From Epiperipatus broadwayi (taxonomy: Eukaryota; Onychophora; Udeonychophora; Euonychophora; Peripatidae), in assembly GCA_028023455.1 (NCBI GenBank), contig JAQFVV010006200.1, positions 9,164,521 through 9,228,520 on the forward strand: DNA of 64,000 bases, given 5' to 3'. The notes beneath the pieces are model-generated. The model was not told where the DNA came from. It saw only the letters and a list, made by a program, of their open reading frames with translations, and did no database searches. Of the stretch, positions 22,461 to 34,669 are shown one piece after another; position 1 is the stretch's first letter; every line of letters begins with the position of its first letter. The position numbers and the translations under genes were made by a program.

Positions 22461-24078
22461 GTAATGGTCAGACTAACATGTTTCAGCTATTTACATTTTT
22501 CTCTATTTATTTACATAAGTTACACAAGCACCATCTGGCTTTAAGCATCAGGAAATAAATTAACACATATATTTAAAATAATATTTTATTTTACAGAATA
22601 ATGATGAACACTACATACAGTACCCATTTGAAATACCAGGATAGATTGCAAGAGAACACAAATTATTTTGATAAATGAGGCTAGAAGACACAATCTTACA
22701 CTTAAAGAAATTAACAAATTATACAACAATAGTTTGATTGCAAATATAATTATTAATTGGTATACAATTTATTTTCTTTAAACAAAATCCCTTTACTCTT
22801 TATACATTATTGTCTTATTCCATGCATGCAGAAAGATAATTATTACACATAAACATTCAAGGTTTCATTGCTAAGTTTAATTTTAGTCTTCATTTACATT
22901 ATAATATTCATATACTTATAAATAAGACAGTACATTTATCGTAGAGAGAACTCTAACTTCAATAGACTTAAAACACAACTTTACATATGTGTAAACCCAA
23001 AAATATAAAACAGTTCATTGATTCACATGTTTTCTAATAGTAACATATACATATATTCTAAATGGTATAGACATCAATGCTATCTTTATTTAACAATAAC
23101 TATAGGAGAGGTCTTTTGGTTCTACTCTAACTTAATAATATATCTTTACATAACAATAACTATGAAGGTGGCTTTTTTATGTCCTAACCTTAATCCAATA
23201 CAACCATAACTTATACAGTCATGGCTCATTTCAAGATTGATTTTAATTTGTTAAAACTAGATAGGAATGCATTCTCCCATATGGATGTGAACTATTTAAC
23301 AGTGAACAAATAACTGCATACATATAATATACATTCATCTACATAAAATTTAATTCTCAGTAATCAAATATAGGATTTACTATGAATGAATGGATGTGAC
23401 AGATATAATTACATTATTAACTATGCTTATTTATGACTCTGACAATTTATGCATGAACATCACATTTTACATTTTCATTATTTCTTTTTTCTTTTTTTAA
23501 AGTAATAATCTCCGTTAAGTAATATATTTTTACATATATTAAAGAAAGTTGTTTTGATATTATTCACTTCAATAATCTATATAATAACAGAGTGAATTTT
23601 TTTTCTTTCTTTTTTTAAAACAAACAATTTCAACACATAATATCCAGATTACAAATATTAAATATAAACTCAAAATAGTTAGGTTAAAGTTCAACAGACT
23701 ATTAAATATAAAACTTCAAAATAGTTGTCATTTATTTCTTTTTTCTCTAAATATCAAACAGTTCATATGGGATTATAATATGCTTTCACAACTTCCATTT
23801 TTACTATCTGAAATGAGCATTGATTTGCATTTTCACCAGAATTATTTGAAGTAATTCAGTGCTACTTTCTTTTATATCTATTCACTAAACATAGCAAAGA
23901 TTTGATAAGTCAGAATGAAGAAAGAATCCAGTCTTATTAATTAAGAAAAATTGATTTATATAAATTTTAGTTTCTTTTTAATAACTCATTTCAGTTCTTT
24001 TTTCAACAAATTTGCATATCACTTTGATTGATTAGAATTTTTTTATTGAAATAAATAATAGATTGTTCATTTCAATAT
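22461..24078 (-). repeat. L1 LTR, long copy
   Basis: Full-length partner of the 20100-20735 LTR, in the same orientation. It is about 1.6 kb and AT-rich, and it ends beside a TA/TG run. The short ORFs inside are not supported. Confidence 0.6.
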
Positions 24079-24485
24079 ATATATATGTGTGTGTGACACA
24101 TGCAGCTCAGTAATGTCTCGTTACTTTAATTGAACCATGATAGGTTGTGTTATTTAGTGATATCACATTAATGGATTGACACAATATATGTGTACGACTG
24201 ATTGTGAATATACCATTAAATTACAAAAACAAGCAAATTGCAGTATCAATACATAAATAGAAAATCAAACTATTTAGATGTTTCAAGCTTTTAGCTCACC
24301 TGATGAATAAAGATTGATCCACAAAATCTACATATAATGAAAAGGATTAATTCATAGTTCACAATATTATGATATTTACAAAGATTATATAATAATAAAG
24401 AATAAGAAACAAAATAATTATTACAATTACTACATCCTCTAAATTGCCAAGCATTTTAAATTTAAAAAAAAGAGACATCCAATTA
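24079..24485. other. No gene; weak hammerhead-like motif
   Basis: At 24296-24330 GCTCACCTGATGAATAAAG then GATTGATCCACAAAATC has a CTGATGA and a small GAT/ATC stem, but GAAA is replaced by CAAAA. It may be a decayed PLE terminal repeat. Otherwise featureless. Confidence 0.3.
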
Positions 24486-24489
24486 AATG

Positions 24490-25410
24490 TGTAAAGAATG
24501 GAAAGGCTCCAGGAAATGGAATTATTAAATATTTTAAGAAAAGGAAATGAAAAATAGAAAAATTGGTAAAACTATTCAAATATTTTAATAATAAAGATGT
24601 ATCAGGTGATTGAAAGAACGTGATAGTAATATTGCTATTTAAGAAAGATGATAAAAAAGATAAAAATTATAGATTTATGAGAACTCTATAAGTTCTATGC
24701 AAAATCTTTATCAAAGCATTTATGCATCCAAGTACTAAGAGAAATTATAGAGAGAACTAATGAATATTAGTTGTCATTATGATTTCGATTTATGGATTAT
24801 TAACAGAAATTTGATTCTATAAGAATTTTAATAGTAATTAAAACTTTGGACCATTAAGATATTAAACCCAGAATATATTCTGAAGAATATTTTTCAAAAT
24901 CAACGTTAATAATTAGATTACAATGGGACACTATGAAAATAAACATTTGTAAGGATGAATGTCAAAGTGATTCAATAACCCAAAAACTTTTTACAGCAGT
25001 GCTATAAAAAGTATTTTGTGAATTAAAATGGAAAGCTAAGGGAATAAAAATATATGGAGATTATTTAAATCATATAAATTTTGAAGATGATATGATTGTT
25101 TTTACAAATAATGTTTCAGGGTTTCAGGAAATGTTGCAAAAGGAATATTAAAAAGCCTAAAATAATGTTCAATGGATTTTCTCAGAAGAGAAAAATAAAG
25201 ATTGATAATTGTAAATTTGTGGAAATTAATTACATATATTTAAATCTGTTTATTAATACAAATGAAAACACAATAGATTAAATTATTTATAGAATTAAAC
25301 TTGGATAGCATACTTTTGGTAGAAATAATATTTAAAGGAGATATGCCTATGTATTTAAAATGGATAGTTTTAAAAGTTGTATTTTTCCAGTTATTACTTA
25401 CGAATCTCAT
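24490..25410 (+). pseudogene. RTE-type reverse transcriptase, decayed
   Basis: Successive frames give KNGKAPGNGII (24494 on, the RT1 KAPGxDGI motif), WKNVIVILLFKKDDKKDKNY (family: WKxAxVxPIxKKGDKxDxxNYRPISL), PKNFLQQCYKKYF near the SPxLFxxVLE block, NHINFEDDMIVFTNNV (25068-25110, catalytic FADD changed to FEDD), and KIMFNGFSQKRKIKIDN with LFINTNENTID (25160-25280). Same lineage as the 3' tails at 33.0 and 36.6 kb and the endonuclease fragment at 0.7-1.7 kb. Truncated at both ends. Confidence 0.8.
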
Positions 25411-25649
25411 ATATATATATATTCTTCAAATTTATTTAATGGAATAATATTTATCACATTTATCTACTATTCAATCCAAATACACATTCATGATCATATC
25501 CTCACTTGAACTAATATTAATCTTACCCACAATAATGCATAAAACATTAAAAAAATATGAAAAATTCATAAGTGTTTGACATTTACATTTTTGAAAAATA
25601 ATCCAATCAATTAAAATCAAAACCTTTAAAGCTTAATATATACATATAT

Positions 25650-27757
25650 TATAACGATCCGGAGATAGTGACTTAATGTAATCTGCACTACAAGGGCGCC
25701 ATCTAGGTATTTGAACCTAGAAAAATTTATATAGTAGGCAGATATGTAAGTTAAAAAAAAATTATATTGGTTGATTCCGGTCATTAGCCCATTGTCACTA
25801 GCTCAGTGGAATAGCAGAGATTTATATTTTATAATAAATTCTTATCTAAGAATATATAAAAAAAGAATAAAATAAGCCACTGCCAGTAATTAACACACAA
25901 ACATTTATTTACGCACATATAAATTTTGAATCATTTTAAATTTTGAGGAATAACATTATTTTAGATTTTAATATAACTTTTAATTTAAATTATTATTTTA
26001 AACTTTTAAATCATCTACACAGATGAAATTTATATTTATTTTAAGATTGTCGCGTATGAATAAACTACATAGATTTGCATTTGAAAAGAAAATATTCTAT
26101 ACCTTATTTAACCTTAGGCCAAAAGTTCGCAGTCAAACTGGCATCAATCCATCTGATACATTGATGTATTCAATGTAGCATGAAAATACAACAGCACAAT
26201 ATACTATACTGTCAGGAATGGACATCTGAACAGTATAGTTAGAGAAGACATTGACTCTTGTCCAATACAGGAATGTTACATCTGTATGGCAAGAAGAACA
26301 ATAAAATAAAAACTCCATAGGAAGGGACCGTGGTCCTTTTTGCCGACTTACAATCCCATCCATAGGCAAAAAGGTTTTGTGCGGCATGTACAGCGATTCT
26401 GCCCATAGCAAACCTCATACTACATCTACTAATTACACCAATATATCCAATCCATTGACCTAATTCAACTACGAAACGAATAACCTAAGATTACCCTCCC
26501 TTAATATAACTTTACAAATCTATATAGCCATTCACGCCCGACTTAAATTTAACATTTATTTAAATTCGCACAGATGGATTTATAGAAGTTTGTTTTTTAA
26601 TGTTGAGCATAGATCGACTACACAGATTACACGCTCAAAAACATTTCAAAATAAACATAAATGATCAAAATATAAAGTCATTGATGTAATTGCATGAGGG
26701 AATTCACAAGAAACCCAATGGCATTCATCATAAGATGCCGCATTAACACCAATAACTAAAAAGACATCCGAATAAATACATTTTAGATATTCACCGTAAG
26801 ATATCATTATTTACCGAATGTCTATATATTTTAATCATATATGAAAACAAAAACGTAATTAAACGTGAACGAATCCATGCAAGCGTCTATGCCCAATTGA
26901 AATTTAATGCATTTAATAATTTAAACGATAAATATTAATACAAATAAAAATAATAATTAAAAAAAAATGGAAATGATTTTTAGCAAACAAATATGTAAAA
27001 ATTAAACATTTATAATTAATTTGAAACATAAGTCAGAGAAAAGTTCCTTTTTTAAAATTTAGATTAACTGATCAAATCTTTAAAGTTCTTAATTACTTCA
27101 GATTTTAAAATTGTTCAGTTCAATTGCTTACAGTAGAAGAGCTCCCGATTCCTGTTGGCAATTCCCATGAAGACTTTCATGGAAGACCGGTCTGATATTC
27201 TGGAGGTAGCCTTAGCTGGTTCCATTATGGTATGACAGTCATGTCATATTTTAAAATAAGTGAGAGAGAACGACAAGTGCATCTTATCGTTCTTCTCACA
27301 AAATCAAGTTGGAACTGTCTGGAAAACTCTATATTTCTCTTTTTATAATCCTCCTATGGATTCCACGAACAAAAATGTCACTGTTCCATTTTTTCGTTAT
27401 GGTCCGGGCCTTTATTTGCTGCTTCAATATTGGACAAGCTAATTCTTTTTATTCTCTTATCTATATTTCATTTATTTTAAGTGCCCCAAGGGTTAGTTTG
27501 CTTTTCAATTAATTTATAAAACAATCATTTCCATTTACAAAAATATATAAATCTTTTTACAAAAATATACGTTCAAACACTTTTTTCATTTATTAAAAAA
27601 AAACTATTTTTAAAGTTTTGCATCTGTGCGAATATATATACGTTTAACAACTTTTTAATTTTTTTTTAGCTTTTAGATTTTTAATAAATTTATTTTTATT
27701 TGCGAACTTAAGTTTTTATTTTAAAATAATGTAATGGCATATTTATATCTCGTTACA
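25650..27757 (-). mobile_element. ~2.1-kb solo-LTR-like element G1
   Basis: On the minus strand it starts TGTAACGAGATATAAATATG (27757) and ends GGATCGTTATA (25650), i.e. TGTAACG...CGTTAYA ends inside TA-rich flanks. It shares ordered blocks with G2 at 50366-52520 on the opposite strand. These include GATTATAAAAAGAGAAA, ACATTCCTGTATTGGACAAG and CTATATAAATTTTTCTAGG plus AACTTACATATCTGCCT near the end. A TATA-box-like TATATAAAT lies about 80 bases before the 3' end. ORFs of 92 and 60 codons (26133-26411 minus, 27260-27442 plus) sit within it; I do not recognise them. Confidence 0.55.
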
Positions 27758-28172
27758 ATATATATATATATAATGGAAAATATAATTTCAAATTAAAACT
27801 ACATTAATATATCATAATTATTTTAGCTTTTATTACTAACAAATTTAATGGAACTAAATGCATTCATAACAACATGAACTCCCTCCTTTTAATTGTTATT
27901 ATGTAATTAACAGTCACGATAATCTTCCCATTTTAAGAAAATGATATAAATATGTTCTATAAACAGCACCTAGAAATTAAAATAATCACAAAACAAATTG
28001 AATTTCATGATATTAATTAATTAATAATCCAAATTTTACTTATTAATTTAAAAGAAGGAAAAGTTCCCTTATTAGCAATAACTAATAAAAACCAAAATAA
28101 TTCTAACCTTGAAAACAAATTTATTATACCTTTCACAATCATGGTTTTTTTGTGGAAAAAGCCATTTATATG
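27758..28172. other. No gene seen
   Basis: AT-rich spacer between G1 and the A4 target duplication. Confidence 0.4.
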
Positions 28173-28294
28173 AAGTCTCAATAAATTATAAAAACAGGCA
28201 AAACTCTCCATACAGTAGTGTCACTCAGTGCAAGCCAGAGTAATCAATGGATGCCAGAATGCTTGTGCATAAAATCCCCATCTAGTGCCTACTC

Positions 28295-28353
28295 ATCCAA
28301 TATTCCCAGACTAGTTTCAGTCTTGTGGCCTTCATCAGTGAGGAGCCTTGAAT
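28295..28353 (-). ncRNA. Hammerhead ribozyme, A4 left, weakened
   Basis: Minus-strand core CTGATGA (28332-28338), GAAACTAGTC and stem I (ATTCAA/TTGGAT, CCTCA/TGGGA) are intact. Stem II reads AGGCC...GACT, so inner pairing is partly lost, although the closing position becomes A-T. Confidence 0.5.
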
Positions 28354-28894
28354 CTGAGAGCACTGTACCTAGATCTTAGGATCTAATGCAACCCTCCAGC
28401 AGCCACCTTTTATCTCTACTTAACTACAAAACTATGAGTCTTAAATTGAAAACACTATAATATTTTCAATCCAAGCTCATTAGCTTATATAGTCATATAG
28501 ATCTTAACTCAATTCAATACCTATACATTTTGGTGTCTTTGCTTCTTCAATAACCATAGCCACCACTATCCTGTTAGGCAGGATTGATTTTAAGCCAATA
28601 AACATCACATGATTACCATTTCTGATGCTTGCTTATAACTTTTTAAAACAGGCAAAACTCTCTATATGTATTGCCACTCAATATAGTGGTAGCTATGGTT
28701 AAAAGCCAAAGATACCAAAATGTATAGGTACTGAACTGAGTTCAGACCTATATGACTATATAAGCTAATGAGCTTGGGTTGAAAATATTATAGTGTTTTC
28801 AATTTAAGACTCATAGTTTTGTAGTTAAGTAGAGATAAAAGGTGGCTGCTGGAGGGTTGCATTAGATCCTAAGATCTAGGGGCAGTGTTCTCAG

Positions 28895-28953
28895 ATTCAA
28901 GGTTTCTCACTGATGAAGGCTACAAGTCAGAAACTAGTCTGGAGATATTGGAT
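28895..28953 (+). ncRNA. Hammerhead ribozyme, A4 right
   Basis: Core CTGATGA (28910-28916), stem II GGC/GTC with one G-U wobble, GAAA, ACTAGT, GTC, outer stem I ATTCAA/TTGGAT. All invariant core bases are present. Confidence 0.68.
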
Positions 28954-29225
28954 GAGTATCACTAGATGGGGATTTTATGCACAAACATTCTGGCATCTAT
29001 TGATTACCCTGGCTTGCACTGAATGGCAATACGTATAGAGAATTTTGCCTGTTTTAATAACAGTTATAAGCAAGCATAAGAAATGGTGATCATGTGATGT
29101 TTATTGGCTTAAGTCTCAGTAAACAAACAACCTTGATGAACAGAAAAAAAACATTCACATTTACTATCTACACATGCATTAACTTTCCTCTTTCTAAAAA
29201 TATGAACTAAATTAATCATTAACTT

Positions 29226-29403
29226 AAAAACACTAAACATCACATGATTACCATTTCTTATGTTTGCTCATAACTGTTGTTAAAACAGGAAAAACTATCC
29301 ATACAATAGTGCCACTTAGTGCAAGCCTGAGTCTGGCATCCATTGATTACTCCAGCTTGCACTGAGTGGCACTACTTTATGGAGAGTTTTGCCTGTTTTA
29401 ATT
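29226..29403 (+). mobile_element. Family A element, copy A5, ribozyme deleted
   Basis: Flanked by ATTAACTT (29218-29225 and 29404-29411). It has the outer motif CATCACATGATTACCATTTC, the AAAACAGG terminus and the GTTTTGCCTGTTTTA end. The centre is reduced to a few tens of bases and contains no hammerhead. Confidence 0.85.
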
Positions 29404-29411
29404 ATTAACTT

Positions 29412-30119
29412 GTATGATCAACCAACGAATACATGATTAATGACTTAATATTAACCTGATGGGCATAAATAATTCCTATCATTACTGCCCTAAGTAAACA
29501 ATCTAACAAACAACTCAGCAAACATGTAAATAATTATTTTAACAATTCTAGAAAGTCAACTTCACAAATCTTTTTCCAATTTTAATAATAACCTAACTAA
29601 AATTATTGAACTTAAAATTGATACTTCCACATGTGCTTTAGGCAATCAAATATGAACAATATACGTAGTAATTTTATTATAAAAGTTAACATATATATAT
29701 ATATATAATTCAATAAAATATGTATTTCCACAAATAAAATAAAATTTCATCAACATAAAAATAAATAAAATGTTTAAATACAAATATATTCTCATAATTC
29801 CAGGTAACAAAGAAAAATATTGTAAATAATGTATAAAATAATAAATAAACCACTGCCTGAAGCAATTGAGATTGATACCCCAACCTATTTAATTAAAATA
29901 ATTATTGAAATTAAAGAAAACTCAAACAATACATAAAATATTAAAATATTTAAACATACAAAAGTAATCAATAAAAGTATATTTAATATCAAAATTATAA
30001 GATTTAAAAAAAAATTAAACTTACAACATTATTAAATACTGATCCATATAGTTAACATAGCCAAAGGTATTATAAATTTACATTCAACTTAAATACAAAA
30101 AAATAAATCAATTATAATT
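29412..30119. other. No gene seen
   Basis: AT-rich sequence with a short TA run at about 29690-29706. Confidence 0.4.
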
Positions 30120-30560
30120 ATAAATTAGAAAGAATTTGAACTCAGTCTTTCAAGCTCCCTACAACTTTCTATTCACCCTATACAACTGATACCCATGACC
30201 ACATACATGTGAAAAAAATAAATGATTTCCAATATATGCATTAAGTGCTGAACCAGCATCTCCCACACACCCATATATATATAATCAGTGTTCAGTTTAT
30301 ATTAAGATAGCAAATCTTCAAACTTAATGCACAGGCTTCAATCTTCTCTACACTCCAACTCTGGACCAACTGATGAATACTGATTCAGCATAAAATGCTT
30401 ATATTGGAAATCATTTATCTTTTTCATGTGTATGTGGTCATATGTATCAGTTGTATGATATGGAGAAGAGCTGTAGGGAGCTTGAAAGTCTGAGTTCAAC
30501 ATCCTTCTAATTATATTAAGTTCAGTGTATACAATATACTTGTATTTAAATATAATTATA
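30120..30560. repeat. Palindromic family C element
   Basis: Left arm: GAACTCAGTCTTTCAAGCTC, CCTACAACT, AACTGATACCCATGACCACA, AAATGATTTCCAATAT. The right arm is its reverse complement (ATATTGGAAATCATTT ... TGTGGTCATATGTATCAGTT ... GAGCTTGAAAGTCTGAGTTC). Arms are ~180 bp around a ~130-bp centre. The 77-codon minus ORF here is a by-product. A second, one-armed copy lies at 34670-34960. Confidence 0.75.
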
Positions 30561-30712
30561 ACATTATCCATATAATTTCATTTAATCATCTTCAATCCCA
30601 TATTAATGACAAAACCATAAAATAAATAAAAATTTAAAATATTCTATCACTCTCAAGTTCCCACATATATTACTCCCATGCCTCTGAATCAATGACACTA
30701 ATAAAAATAGTA

Positions 30713-31698
30713 CTTTGGTATTATTTCTGCTATGATGCATTACTTTTATAATATATTATTCTAAGTTTGTGATATAATTTAGATAAAACTTCCAAGGAAT
30801 GTGTGGACAAACTTAATCGATCAAATTTGTCCGCAGATCCCGTGGAGGTATTATTGAAACACATTGCAAACTTAGAATAATATATCACCAGGAGTAATAC
30901 ATCATAGCATATATATTATGAAACTTCAAATGTAAAAAAAATAATAGACATATATTCATTATGAAAAAAGGAAAAAAGCCATTATGATGTTAAATAAAAC
31001 AGATATTTGTGAGTTGTGCCTCTTTACTATGGCACTCTGTGCCATCAAAACCATCCTTCACTTTCCTGGCATAATATGGTTCTTTGCAACATAATATTCC
31101 ATGTGTAATACCAAACTTCAAATCTAAAAAAAACAAACATGTAATTTACTATGATGAAGAGATATATTCAATATGGGAAAAGGAGAAATATGAAAAAGAA
31201 CCCTAAAATATTTTTTAAATGGTGAGCTTAGCAATGTTTTAGATTTCCATTATTTTTTTATTCTAAAAAAAAAAAAACAAGATGACGGATTGTAAGATAA
31301 AGTTATATGTTTATCTAAAAATGGCAACGATAAGTTTAACCTTTTATTTTATTTTTTTAAAAAATCATTAATACAATAACTTTCAACTATAAATGTATAT
31401 ACAGTTTAGCAAAATAAAAAAAAACACAAATAAAACAACTTTTACAACTATTTTTAAATATAAAAAAATTACTCACAAATGATGTGATACATTTATATTG
31501 CGTAGGGGAAAAAGTTACAATGATAGCACAAAATGTCACAGATCTTTATAACTTGATGACATGTATATATGTAAAAAGTTGATATGGATTAACCATGCCA
31601 GGATTTGTTTGCCATGACATCATGAACCATAAATTTTGAATAAATATTATTGGATAAAAACATTAGAGTAATACATCATAGCAGGAATAATACCAAAG
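30713..31698. mobile_element. Mariner-like non-autonomous element, 986 bp
   Basis: 31-bp terminal inverted repeats (CTTTGGTATTATTTCTGCTA... and its complement, 29 of 31 matching) with a TA dinucleotide at each outer edge (30711-30712, 31699-31700), as expected for Tc1/mariner. The terminal motif GTAATACATCATAGCA also recurs internally near 30893, closing a ~170-bp palindrome (30730-30906) whose centre is GC-richer. No transposase seen. Confidence 0.65.
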
Positions 31699-31859
31699 TA
31701 CCACAAAAATAGATCCAAGATCTTCTTCACATATTGTTAAAGTTAAAAAAAGACAACCTCAAAAACAATTCTTTAACTGATCTTAATATCTAAGAAATCA
31801 TAATTCCAAAAATGTATAATAAATTCTAAACTTAATAATATTGATAATATCTGTATCTG

Positions 31860-32480
31860 AGTTGAAATAAGTTTTTCCCAAAGATAATTATTATTGTTGG
31901 AGTAAAACTTTTAGTAACAAAGTTTATAATCTTTGGACTAAAATGATTGTATAATGAAATTATTGTACAAAATAGTTTGTTCAATTATTAATATTTTACT
32001 TATCTAAATTAAAATTGGCATAAATCAGATTGATTTCTATCTTCAAATGCTTTATATTACTATGAGATGATCTTACAAAGTTGGTGGAACAATTTGTGGA
32101 AATACAAAAGTCTAAGATGAGAAGATAGAGATTATTTTTCAGATAATCCACCCACCCACCACCCCAATGATAATCATTATTGGTGAGATAATTTATTTTG
32201 TTTGAAAATTAAACTCCATCTTAGACTTCAAAAATCTATATTTTATATTTCCCCAAATTGTTTCACCAATTTTATTATAAACTTTACATAATTATCTTAT
32301 ACTTACATAAAACATTTTGAAGATTTAATAATTTTAACAGGCTAATTTATGCAATACTTTCATCATAGAATTATTTTCATCCAATATCAAGATTATAATC
32401 TCCTTTCTCAATAAGAGCTTTTAAAAAAATAGAGTTATCTTTGTTGTGATTTATTCTATTACTCAGGATAATTTGATCAC
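31860..32480. repeat. Large diverged palindrome
   Basis: Arms of ~250-300 bp meet near 32175. Clear pairs: GGTGGAACAATTTGTGGAAA with TTTCCCCAAATTGTTTCACC, AGTCTAAGATG with CATCTTAGACT, GGCATAAAT with ATTTATGC, and ATCTTCAAATG with CATTTTGAAGAT. Homology fades outward. No coding content. Confidence 0.55.
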
Positions 32481-33036
32481 AATTTATCAGTAGATTATTT
32501 AAAAAAAAAGTTATTTCTGCTGTTTCCTCAATAAAAGATTCTTATAAACATTAATTGTGTCATTTTACTTTTCATAATCACTCTACTCTTTTAATTTCAA
32601 ATATTATTTCCAATCTTTAATCTAAGAATATAAGCACCATTCATACCAGTCCTAGTTTATAAGACATATGATTTTGCTACTTTTGCAGAGTCATAAATAC
32701 TATGGCCATTTAAATTTGCTGGGCAGGCTGTATATTTTACATTTTTAAAAACTGTTTTTGATAAACAGCCAAAACAAATTTTGTAAAATTCCCAAAGTTA
32801 ATTTTTACTTATATATTCACTGTTACCTTAATTAACTTTTCTCATTTATTCAATCTATATTTTTTTCATAAATCAATTTCAAACTTATTAATAACCACAA
32901 TAATTCAAAATGCAACTAATCCAATAACAAATCTTTCAATTATGTATAGTAATAATATAAAAAAACCTATATATCATCAATTTTAAGCATTTCATTTCAA
33001 TACTTTTATTAATCTATTTTTGCAACAATATTAATG
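32481..33036. other. No gene seen
   Basis: AT-rich sequence without a supported feature. Confidence 0.4.
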
Positions 33037-33198
33037 GATTCAAAGAGATTGTAAGACACAGAAAGAGACCACATGTGAGATGGATGAAATAAGAAAGTGT
33101 GCAGGGGTGATGTTAAGAAGAGAAGCTAAAGATCGGAGATGGATTGAACTTGGAGAGATCTTCATCCTGCAGTGGATTAATAATGGTTGACGATGATT
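33037..33198 (+). mobile_element. RTE 3' tail fragment
   Basis: Closely matches the 36610-36875 copy. Broken frames give RPQKETTCEMDEIRKCAGV-like sequence, then EAKDRRWIELGEIFILQW and a stop, followed by GTTGACGATGATT. The C-terminal block RKCAGV...RREAKDR...W.ELGE.F..QW is diagnostic of this RTE lineage. About 100 codons shorter at the 5' side than the second copy. Confidence 0.8.
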
Positions 33199-33710
33199 AC
33201 TGTACAAATTTAGAGCAATTGACTTAGAGATTATAATTTTAATTTTGTCATACAAATTATGCAAAAAGTACAGGCAATTAGTTTAAATTTTATTACATAC
33301 CAGTTTTTAATTTTTTTTTCTTTTTTCCAATTAGTTCAATAACCTCATGTTTTCAAGAACCCATTTCCCTTATTAAATTTTTTTTCACAAAGTTCCTAAT
33401 TTGTTATTAGCAAATTATTATTTTAATTCATTATAAAAACTCATTTAAATACTTTAGCTTTATAAATAAATATCTATAGCAATTTATTACTTTAAATTTA
33501 AAAATTTGTAAAGACCAAATTTGTGAGCAGCACTTATACAATATTATTAAATATTCTTTTTGAATAAATGCATTCAATTATATTTTTAAAGATGTGAAAT
33601 TTCACTTGAAACAATTATTCTTTTTTTTTTTCATTAGATGAAAATCCAAATTAATACTTGTTATTCTTCAAAATATAATATTTCAAAGAAACAAAATATA
33701 ATAAATTTGG
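33199..33710. other. No gene seen
   Basis: AT-rich spacer. Confidence 0.4.
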
Positions 33711-33713
33711 GTA

Positions 33714-33910
33714 CTTACATATTAGACTTGCTGCTTGTATTTGCGATGGCAGAATGGCATACCTTTTTCCAGGAATGTGTATGTGTGGTGTTTGCAACAG
33801 GAGAATGCCGTCTTAAAAAAGCACAACTAAGGCAATCTGCCATCGCAAACATCATTCTCCCCCACCGGAGAAGGTAAGGCATTTTCAATGCAGCAGATCT
33901 AATATGTAAG
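33714..33910. mobile_element. Small Tc1/mariner-like MITE, ~197 bp
   Basis: Terminal inverted repeat CTTACATATTAGA...TCTAATATGTAAG with TA at each edge, extending through TTGCTGC/GCAGCAG. A second inverted pair, TTTGCGATGGCAGA (33739-33752) and TCTGCCATCGCAAA (33836-33849), lies inside, with GAGAATG/CATTCTC within it. The interior is GC-richer than its surroundings. The overlapping 79-codon ORF is probably fortuitous. Confidence 0.65.
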
Positions 33911-33913
33911 TAC

Positions 33914-34669
33914 TACATTTGGCAGTATTAATTTTTACAAAGAGTTTGTTCCAAAAATTGATAATGTACACCTTATTTTACTTAATATTTTCATTTGTAT
34001 GCTACTATAGTGAAACTTTTTAAAATTAGTTTTAAAAAATAATAATTTTCAAAAGTCAAGTCCAGGTGCAATTTTATTAAAATGAATGAACATATTAATT
34101 CATTATTTATAAACAATTTATTAAAAATTCTTTAAAATTAAATTTGAAAGCAAATTATTTTAATATGTATATATTACCCATCATTCTTATCTAAAAATCA
34201 AGATAAGTTGACACAAAATAGATTTCATAGAAATTAAATCTATCAAAAATATTTAAATTTAAAATATAAAACAATATTATGATTATTTTCTATTTATCTA
34301 TTATCACATTGGGTTTCTTATTCTTTATAATAAATAATTAATCCCATTTCAATAAGAAGTATAATTATTATTTATAATTTAATTTTAATTAGTTTATTCT
34401 CAAAAAATTTCTGATATAGAAATATTAACTTAATTTATCTAGGAGATCTTTTTTTTTTTCTTTACATTATTAGAATTGCAAGAAATTAAACATTCTTTTT
34501 CACTAATATATAAACCATAAAATGTATTAGATTTACTTTTTGTTTATGTATAATGGCTTTCTCCTTTTTATAATTTGATTTATATCATAATTTAGATTCA
34601 AACAAAATTTTTTCTAAAAAATAAATAAATCATGATTCACACACTAATTTTTACTAATTAAGAGATGTA
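33914..34669. other. No gene seen
   Basis: AT-rich spacer. Confidence 0.4.

Larger units (their letters stand above)
20100..24078 (-). mobile_element. LTR retrotransposon L1, gag only
   Basis: Minus-strand order: a ~1.6-kb LTR (24078 to 22461), a leader with a possible primer-binding site (TGGGGTGTGGG just inside the LTR), a degenerate gag (22297 to 20709), and a shortened second LTR (20735 to 20100). The LTR end reads CTGACCATTAC on the minus strand at both 22461 and 20100. Protease, reverse transcriptase and integrase are absent, so the copy is either a deletion derivative or a non-autonomous family. Confidence 0.65.
28186..29110. mobile_element. Family A element, copy A4, ~900-bp palindrome
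   Basis: Flanked by a 13-bp direct repeat with one mismatch, AAGTCTCARTAAA (28173-28185 and 29111-29123). It contains two near full-length family A bodies head to head, meeting around 28600-28670. Besides the hammerhead region, both halves show the longer family body: AGCCACCTTTTATCTCTACT, AAACTATGAGTCTTAAATTG, TTTTGGTGTCTTTG, CCACTATCCTGTTAGGCAGG, or their complements. A 23-bp inverted pair (TAAGCCAATAAACATCACAT) lies at 28592 and at the right end. Confidence 0.88.

Noticed and set aside
25795-25815. tRNA-like A box TAGCTCAGTGG
   Set aside because: No B box at the right distance and no cloverleaf. The segment is part of element G1 and is changed in G2.
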